Below, piece by piece: positions 6,883 to 9,754 of a stretch of 9,754 nucleotides of DNA; position 1 is the first letter of the stretch, and every line of letters starts with the position of its first letter. A program made the position numbers and the translations under genes. This stretch comes from RGIG3009 sp045590855 (GTDB lineage: Bacteria; Bacillota; Clostridia; Oscillospirales; Acutalibacteraceae), in assembly GCA_045590855.1 (NCBI GenBank), contig JAZNRV010000066.1, positions 1 through 9,754 of the forward strand, in the 5' to 3' direction. The notes under the pieces were generated by a model. It made no database searches. It had not been told where the DNA came from and was given only the letters and a program-made list of their open reading frames with translations.

Positions 6883-7041
6883 GTGAGCGGTAGTCCCATT
6901 GTTCAAAACGGCAAACTTGTCGGGGCAATAACCCATGTTTTCGTCAACGACCCGACCAAAGGTTACGCCATCTTTGCGGAGAATATGCTGGAAACCGCGC
7001 AAAGCGTTGCAGAGAACAATCAATTAAAAGAAGCGTCATAA
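6883..7041 (+). pseudogene. spoIVB: 3' remnant of a second spoIVB (last 51 codons)
   Basis: From 6883 the frame reads V-SGSPIVQNGKLVGAITHVFVNDP and continues TKGYAIFAENMLETAQSVAENNQLKEAS to TAA 7039-7041. It aligns without gaps to the end of the intact spoIVB from its catalytic-serine motif onward. By hand count, 47 of 51 residues are identical, while about 34 of 156 nucleotides differ, mostly at third positions. The remainder of the gene (membrane anchor, PDZ domain, His motif) is absent, and an in-frame stop lies at 6850-6852. No ribosome site precedes 6883, so it should not make protein. The mainly silent differences show that both copies were under selection until recently. It has its own, different terminator and lies on the spo0A side, where the original spoIVB end would be expected. 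Confidence 0.9.
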
Positions 7042-7048
7042 CCGAAAG

Positions 7049-7081
7049 AAAGCATCCCGATTATCTTCGGGATGCTTTTTT
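7049..7081 (+). terminator. Intrinsic terminator after the spoIVB remnant
   Basis: AAAGCATCCCGA (7049-7060) pairs perfectly with TCGGGATGCTTT (7067-7078) around TTATCT, followed by a T-run to 7081. The stem differs from that of the intact spoIVB terminator, which supports a separate origin for the two gene ends. Confidence 0.88.
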
Positions 7082-7135
7082 CTTGCTTTTTGCAGAATAA
7101 TATGCTACTCTAATGTTGCAAAAGATGAGTGTGGG

Positions 7136-7357
7136 GAAGAGTACACCATTATTGTTACGGCAGACCACGGCGGTCACGACCGCACACACGGTACCGACCT
7201 TCCCGAAAATACCACGATCCCGATGTTTTATTTTGGGAAAAATTTTGAACAAGGCAAACGCTTTAACGGCGGCAGTATTTTGGATATTACTCCTACCATT
7301 TCCAAAATTATGGATGTAGCACCTGCCGTTGAATGGGAAGGTTCTCCGGTAATTTAA
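7136..7357 (+). pseudogene. 3' remnant of an alkaline-phosphatase-superfamily (phosphodiesterase/sulfatase-like) gene
   Basis: The frame ending at TAA 7355-7357 encodes EEYTIIVTADHGGHDRTHGTD followed by LPENTTIPMFYFGKNF, GKRFNGGSILDITPTISKIM and DVAPAVEWEGSPVI. The TADHGGHD..HG motif is the C-terminal metal-binding signature of metal-dependent phosphatases and phosphodiesterases of the alkaline phosphatase superfamily. The terminal ILDITPT segment is also typical. Only about 73 residues remain of a gene usually several hundred codons long. The frame stays open back to about 7104 but is not recognisable there and has no start signal. It sits between the spoIVB remnant's terminator and spo0A and keeps its own strong terminator. 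It is a decapitated gene, not a functional small protein. Confidence 0.82.
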
Positions 7358-7364
7358 CGTTTAT

Positions 7365-7404
7365 AAAATCCCCCAAGACGACACAAAACGTCTTGGGGGA
7401 TTTT
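7365..7404. terminator. Strong 16-bp stem terminator after the phosphatase remnant
   Basis: AAAATCCCCCAAGACG (7365-7380) is the exact reverse complement of CGTCTTGGGGGATTTT (7389-7404), with an 8-base loop. A-rich and T-rich ends on both sides allow function in either direction. It isolates spo0A from upstream transcription. Confidence 0.85.
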
Positions 7405-7458
7405 CATCAACAAAACACAAAGAAATTAGAAATCTTTTTTCTTTTACTAACGTTTGAC

Positions 7459-7480
7459 AGGAAATTTATGGAAATTTCCT
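7459..7480. repeat. 9-bp inverted repeat upstream of spo0A
   Basis: AGGAAATTT (7459-7467) and AAATTTCCT (7472-7480) form a perfect inverted repeat around ATGG. TTGACA (7454-7459) overlaps its left edge and a T-run follows it. It could be an operator in the long spo0A upstream region or a weak A/T terminator. I cannot decide which. Confidence 0.5.
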
Positions 7481-7532
7481 TTTTTAAGGCTTTTTTTAAA
7501 GATTTTTTTATATTTTTTCACAAAAATTATTT

Positions 7533-7549
7533 TTCGACTGGTAACGACT
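7533..7549 (-). promoter_or_regulatory. Tandem 0A-like boxes upstream of spo0A
   Basis: On the minus strand AGTCGAA (7539-7533) matches the Spo0A box TGTCGAA at 6 of 7 positions. A second AGTCG lies exactly 10 bases away (CGACT at 7535-7539 and 7545-7549 on the plus strand). One helical turn is the spacing used by Spo0A dimers. The pair sits directly upstream of the -35 at 7549, which fits autoregulation. This is an inference. Confidence 0.4.
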
Positions 7550-7577
7550 TGAAAATATTTCCAATATATGGTAATCT
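7549..7577 (+). promoter_or_regulatory. Candidate sigma-A promoter of spo0A
   Basis: TTGAAA (7549-7554) and TAATCT (7572-7577) have a 17-base spacer, with TGG giving an extended -10. The start point would be near 7584, about 34 bases before the start codon. I looked for a sigma-H promoter as known in B. subtilis and found only an AGGAAAT-like -35 at 7459 without a matching -10. Confidence 0.6.
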
Positions 7578-7617
7578 AATGTTGCCGGCGAAAAAAGAAC
7601 AGGGAGGTTTTTGTGAT

Positions 7618-8385
7618 TTGGAAAAGAAAATCAAAGTATTATTAGCAGATAACAGTGAAAGTTTTGGATTGACGTGTGCCGCACGGATGCGCACACATGG
7701 ATTAGAGGTGGAAACCACCGAAAAAGATGGAAAAGCATTGGTAGAAAGTATTGTTCACAAGAAACCGGATGTGGTGATTATGGATTTCTTTTTACCGAGA
7801 ATGGATGCAATTGGAGTTATGAGTTCCATTCATGCCATGAAGTTGCCGCAAACACCGCAATTTATGGTGATGTCTGCTTTTGATAACAGCAAATTGGAAC
7901 GCGAAGCCATACAAGCAGGGGCGGATTATTATTTTCTCAAACCGTTTGATGCCGACGAAATGGCGTGCCGTATTTTGGCGTTATCGTCTTTTGAAGATAA
8001 TATTGAACCGTTTAGGCAAAACACCAATACTAACAGTTTAGAGATACGTGTTACGGAAATTTTGCACCAAATCGGTGTGCCTGCACATATCAAAGGGTAC
8101 CAATATTTGCGCGATTCCATTTTGATGGCGATTGACGACGATGATATTATCAACGCTGTTACCAAGCGGTTGTATCCTGCTGTTGCCAAAAAGCACGGGA
8201 CAACTTCATCACGCGTGGAAAGAGCAATTCGTCATGCCATTGAAGTGGCATGGGACCGTGGCGATATTGATGTGTTGAATTCTTATTTTGGGTATACGAT
8301 TCATAATGACCGAGGCAAACCCACAAACTCAGAGTTTGTTGCCATGATTTCTGACAAATTCCGTTTACAACTTAAAATTTCTTAA
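7618..8385 (+). CDS. spo0A: Sporulation master response regulator Spo0A
   Basis: A TTG start at 7618 is chosen because AGGGAGG (7601-7607) lies 10 bases upstream and the product then begins MEKKIKVLLAD, as Spo0A proteins do. The open frame to 7333 is chance. The 255-residue protein has a receiver domain (about 4-125) with phospho-acceptor Asp56 in DVVIMDFFLP, switch Ser86 and Lys108 in KPF. A variable linker follows, then the highly conserved Spo0A DNA-binding domain (about 145-255) with GVPAHIKGYQYLRDSI, TTSSRVERAIRHAIEVAW and GKPTNSEFVAMISDK. Phosphorylated Spo0A binds 0A boxes and commits the cell to sporulation. Unusually, the acidic pocket reads AD-N where B. subtilis has ADD, so one magnesium-binding acid is Asn12. 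It has its own promoter and a terminator at 8402-8446. Confidence 0.96.
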   Translation: MEKKIKVLLADNSESFGLTCAARMRTHGLEVETTEKDGKALVESIVHKKPDVVIMDFFLPRMDAIGVMSSIHAMKLPQTPQFMVMSAFDNSKLEREAIQAGADYYFLKPFDADEMACRILALSSFEDNIEPFRQNTNTNSLEIRVTEILHQIGVPAHIKGYQYLRDSILMAIDDDDIINAVTKRLYPAVAKKHGTTSSRVERAIRHAIEVAWDRGDIDVLNSYFGYTIHNDRGKPTNSEFVAMISDKFRLQLKIS

Positions 8386-8401
8386 ATGAATTTAAACTTT
8401 G

Positions 8402-8446
8402 ATAACACTACCGTTCCTTAATTTTATAAGGAGCGGTTTTTGTTAT
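8402..8446 (+). terminator. Intrinsic terminator of spo0A
   Basis: ACCGTTCCTTA (8410-8420) pairs with TAAGGAGCGGT (8427-8437) with one G-T wobble, then a T-run to 8441. Outer arms ATAACA (8402-8407) and TGTTAT (8441-8446) extend the structure. Confidence 0.85.
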
Positions 8447-8447
8447 A

Positions 8448-8496
8448 TAGGCTGGCGGCGAGCGAAACCGCAAAGGGTTCGACTCTCGCCAGCCTA
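8448..8496. repeat. Long structured hairpin with a tRNA/tmRNA 3'-end-like segment
   Basis: TAGGCTGGCG (8448-8457) and CGCCAGCCTA (8487-8496) are perfect complements. An alternative fold gives TAGGCTG/CAGCCTA, a GCG bulge, GCGAG/CTCGC and an inner CGAAACC/GGGTTCG stem (one mismatch) with loop GCAAA. The right half contains GGGTTCGACTCTCGCC (8475-8490), which resembles the T-loop and acceptor 3' side of tRNA or tmRNA. No D-arm, anticodon arm or CCA is present, so it is not a tRNA gene. It could be an integration-site remnant, a dispersed palindromic repeat or part of a transcript end. Confidence 0.6.
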
Positions 8497-8497
8497 A

Positions 8498-8526
8498 GAA
8501 AAAAAGACATCATGTGATGTCTTTTT
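8498..8526 (-). terminator. Intrinsic terminator of the Xer recombinase gene
   Basis: AAAAAGACATC (8501-8511) and GATGTCTTTTT (8516-8526) pair around a 4-base loop. On the minus strand the T-run continues to 8498. The stem overlaps the recombinase TGA stop (8512-8510), so the gene ends inside its own terminator. It may also work in the other direction after spo0A. Confidence 0.8.
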
Positions 8527-9508
8527 CCCCAATGGGTTTTCGTTTGCCGGTTTTTTCTAATTTGACTTGTGACAAAGGATTTTGTTTGGATGCGTTTTCG
8601 ATTTGTTCGTTGGAAAGGTGGGTGTAAATTTCCGTTGTTCCCAAATTTTCGTGTCCTAAATAATTTTGAAGTACCCGAATATCCACGCCGTTTTGATACA
8701 TCAGCGTGGCGGCAGTATGTCGCAATTTATGTACCGTCATGTTTTGCGCGCCTTCAATATTTTTTAGATACCCCTTAACGACATAGTGTACGCCTTGCAG
8801 CGTAATACGGCTCTTTAAACGGCTCAAAAACAGTGCGTTTTTATCTTTGACACCATCTACCGGCCGAACACGTAAATACTGTTCAATGGCTTGTCGGCAG
8901 GCTTCGTTGAGATACAGCATGCGTTCCTTGTTGCCTTTTCCGCGCACACGCAATGTATTATCGTCACGTGAAACATCGGAGACGTTAATGTTGACCAGTT
9001 CTGCGCGGCGCAAACCACAATTCAAAAACAGCATTAACATGCAATAATCGCGCTCAGCAAAATCACCGGAGGCGCTTTGCAACAATGCCATGGATTGTCC
9101 CAAAGTCAAATATTGCGGCAGAGATTTCTTTTGTTTTGGGGTTTCCAAATTTTGAATGGGGTTATGTTCCAAGTGATGGGCGTAATCCGTTAAATACTTA
9201 AAAAACATGCGCAGTGCGGTGGTTTTTCGCGCACGGGTGCTGTTGGAATTGGAACGTTCGTTGCGCAGATAATTCATATATTCGTATACGTCGGTGGTCG
9301 TAATGGTACGTATAAAATTGATATCAATATCCGCAATGGAAATTTCTTCGGTGGATACAGAAGAGGGGACAAGACCGCGCAATTCTTTCATAAACCGAAA
9401 AAAGGTGCGCAAATCGGTAAAGTATTCGTTTACCGTGTTGGTGGAACGACCTTTGACGACTTCGATATATCCCAAATATTCTTTCATAATCGGCGGGCAT
9501 TCAGCCAT
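8510..9508 (-). CDS. Xer-family tyrosine recombinase
   Basis: The 332 residues from ATG 9508 form a tyrosine recombinase. The N-terminal SAM-like core-binding domain lies at about 1-110 (KEYLGYIEVVKGRSTNTVNEYFTDLRTFFRFM). The catalytic domain has Arg167 (CGLRRAEL), Lys191 (GKGNKERM), His260-x-x-Arg263 (HKLRHTAATLM), His286 (LGHENLGTTEIYTH) and nucleophile Tyr295. All six catalytic residues are present, so it should be active. It resembles the housekeeping XerC/XerD type, which resolves chromosome dimers, more than phage integrases. It is longer than the usual ~300 residues because of an insert at about 45-70 and a C-terminal tail. The strong ribosome site AAAGGAGG lies 24 bases from this ATG but only 9 from an in-frame ATC (9523-9521), so the protein may start 5 residues earlier. 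XerC versus XerD is undecided. Confidence 0.9.
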   Translation of the reverse strand: MAECPPIMKEYLGYIEVVKGRSTNTVNEYFTDLRTFFRFMKELRGLVPSSVSTEEISIADIDINFIRTITTTDVYEYMNYLRNERSNSNSTRARKTTALRMFFKYLTDYAHHLEHNPIQNLETPKQKKSLPQYLTLGQSMALLQSASGDFAERDYCMLMLFLNCGLRRAELVNINVSDVSRDDNTLRVRGKGNKERMLYLNEACRQAIEQYLRVRPVDGVKDKNALFLSRLKSRITLQGVHYVVKGYLKNIEGAQNMTVHKLRHTAATLMYQNGVDIRVLQNYLGHENLGTTEIYTHLSNEQIENASKQNPLSQVKLEKTGKRKPIGEKDIT

Positions 9509-9532
9509 GTATTCTTTTTTGATGGTAAACGA

Positions 9533-9540
9533 CCTCCTTT
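9533..9540 (-). promoter_or_regulatory. Strong ribosome site AAAGGAGG, misplaced for the recombinase ATG
   Basis: On the minus strand AAAGGAGG is a near-perfect ribosome site. It is 9 bases from the in-frame codon ATC (9523-9521) and 24 bases from the first ATG (9508). No ATG, GTG or TTG lies between them in frame. A weaker AAAGAA lies just before the ATG. Confidence 0.7.
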
Positions 9541-9566
9541 GTGAAACAATGTTTCACGTTGAAATG
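9541..9566. promoter_or_regulatory. Palindrome made of parS-like half-sites in the recombinase leader
   Basis: GTGAAACA (9541-9548) and TGTTTCAC (9550-9557) are perfect inverted arms around one base. TGTTTCACGT (9550-9559) equals the first 10 bases of the ParB site TGTTTCACGTGAAACA, then GTTGAAAT continues imperfectly. On the minus-strand transcript the palindrome abuts the ribosome site at 9533-9540. It may be an operator, an mRNA hairpin or a decayed parS. Confidence 0.5.
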
Positions 9567-9587
9567 ATACGTATATATCATAAAGTA

Positions 9588-9596
9588 AGTATAGCA
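9588..9596 (-). promoter_or_regulatory. Extended -10 promoter of the recombinase gene
   Basis: On the minus strand this reads TGCTATACT, an extended -10. No convincing -35 hexamer lies 16-18 bases upstream. The start would be near 9581, so the palindrome at 9541-9557 would be inside the leader. Confidence 0.45.
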
Positions 9597-9754
9597 CATC
9601 AACTATACAAAATAAAGACAATTTTTATATTTAATATCAAATGCTTGGAGTAGGGTGTTTATTACGAATAACCGGTTACTTTACCATAAATTCTATCTTA
9701 GATTATTGACAATTCAAATTATCCTCAATTTTTAATTAAATACTATTTTTATTT
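9597..9754. other. A/T-rich intergenic end of the window, no gene seen
   Basis: I see no supportable coding frame, RNA gene or strong hairpin here. TTGACA occurs at 9706-9711 but has no clear -10 within the window's last bases; it might be a promoter for a gene beyond the right edge. Confidence 0.5.

Noticed and set aside
6883..7041. A functional small protein from GTG 6883
   Set aside because: No ribosome site precedes it, the sequence is the exact C-terminal segment of SpoIVB, and the fold would lack its other catalytic parts.
7113..7319. A 68-residue frame on the plus strand
   Set aside because: It is a shifted-frame shadow of the phosphatase-superfamily remnant, whose correct frame shows the metal-binding motif.
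7333..7617. N-terminal extension of spo0A by 95 codons
   Set aside because: It overlaps the phosphatase remnant, its terminator and the spo0A promoter, and encodes Phe/Lys-rich low-complexity sequence. Spo0A homologues start at MEKKIKVL.
8448..8496. A complete tRNA gene
   Set aside because: Only 29 bases lie between the outer arms, with no D-arm or anticodon arm. A proper 5-bp T-stem does not form and no CCA follows.
8510..9508. The Xer recombinase as the integrase that moved the araC block
   Set aside because: It resembles housekeeping Xer proteins, lies outside the duplicated spoIVB ends, and is separated from them by spo0A.
1..9754. CRISPR array, insertion sequence, rRNA or riboswitch
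   Set aside because: I saw no regularly spaced repeats, transposase, rRNA motifs or recognisable riboswitch cores on either strand.

Overview
The window reads as chromosome of an endospore-forming, low-to-moderate G+C anaerobic Firmicute, most likely a member of the class Clostridia. The evidence is the gene content: SpoIIID, SpoIVB and Spo0A are all recognisable, with PyrR and a Xer-type tyrosine recombinase, strong AGGAGG-type ribosome sites and many perfect-stem intrinsic terminators. I cannot name a genus from the sequence alone.

Layout. Positions 1-458 hold the 3' end of a PLP-dependent methionine gamma-lyase-family gene, followed by spoIIID (509-760) on the same strand. A shared two-way terminator (763-796) separates these from a minus-strand pair, a small Cys-rich protein and pyrR (1776 to 799). 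Divergent from that pair is spoIVB (1951-3186), which ends in its own terminator. Next comes a visibly more A/T-rich block (about 3230-6820): an AraC-family regulator and two large secreted lipoproteins, joined by 4-base start/stop overlaps as one operon. After it comes a second copy of only the last 51 codons of spoIVB (6883-7041) with a different terminator. This is followed by the headless 3' end of an alkaline-phosphatase-superfamily gene (7136-7357) with its terminator, then spo0A (7618-8385). A structured hairpin (8448-8496) and the convergent Xer recombinase (9508 to 8510) follow. The last 160 bases are A/T-rich with no gene I can support.

How the genes fit together. SpoIIID, SpoIVB and Spo0A are the sporulation core. 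Spo0A~P starts the programme. SpoIIID is a mother-cell regulator made under sigma-E. SpoIVB is the forespore signalling protease that triggers pro-sigma-K processing. spoIVB next to spo0A is a widely conserved order, and here about 4.4 kb separates them. The AraC/lipoprotein operon and two gene remnants fill that gap, so it looks like a recently disturbed site.

The most unusual feature is the duplicated spoIVB 3' end. The two copies differ at about 34 of 156 positions but at only 4 of 51 amino acids. This points to import of a diverged allele, or displacement of the resident 3' end, when the AraC/lipoprotein block arrived. Other points of interest are a sigma-E-like promoter buried in a hairpin that would hide the spoIIID ribosome site, an ideal ribosome site in front of an ATC codon for the recombinase, tandem 0A-like boxes at the spo0A promoter, and an everted parS-half-site palindrome in the recombinase leader.
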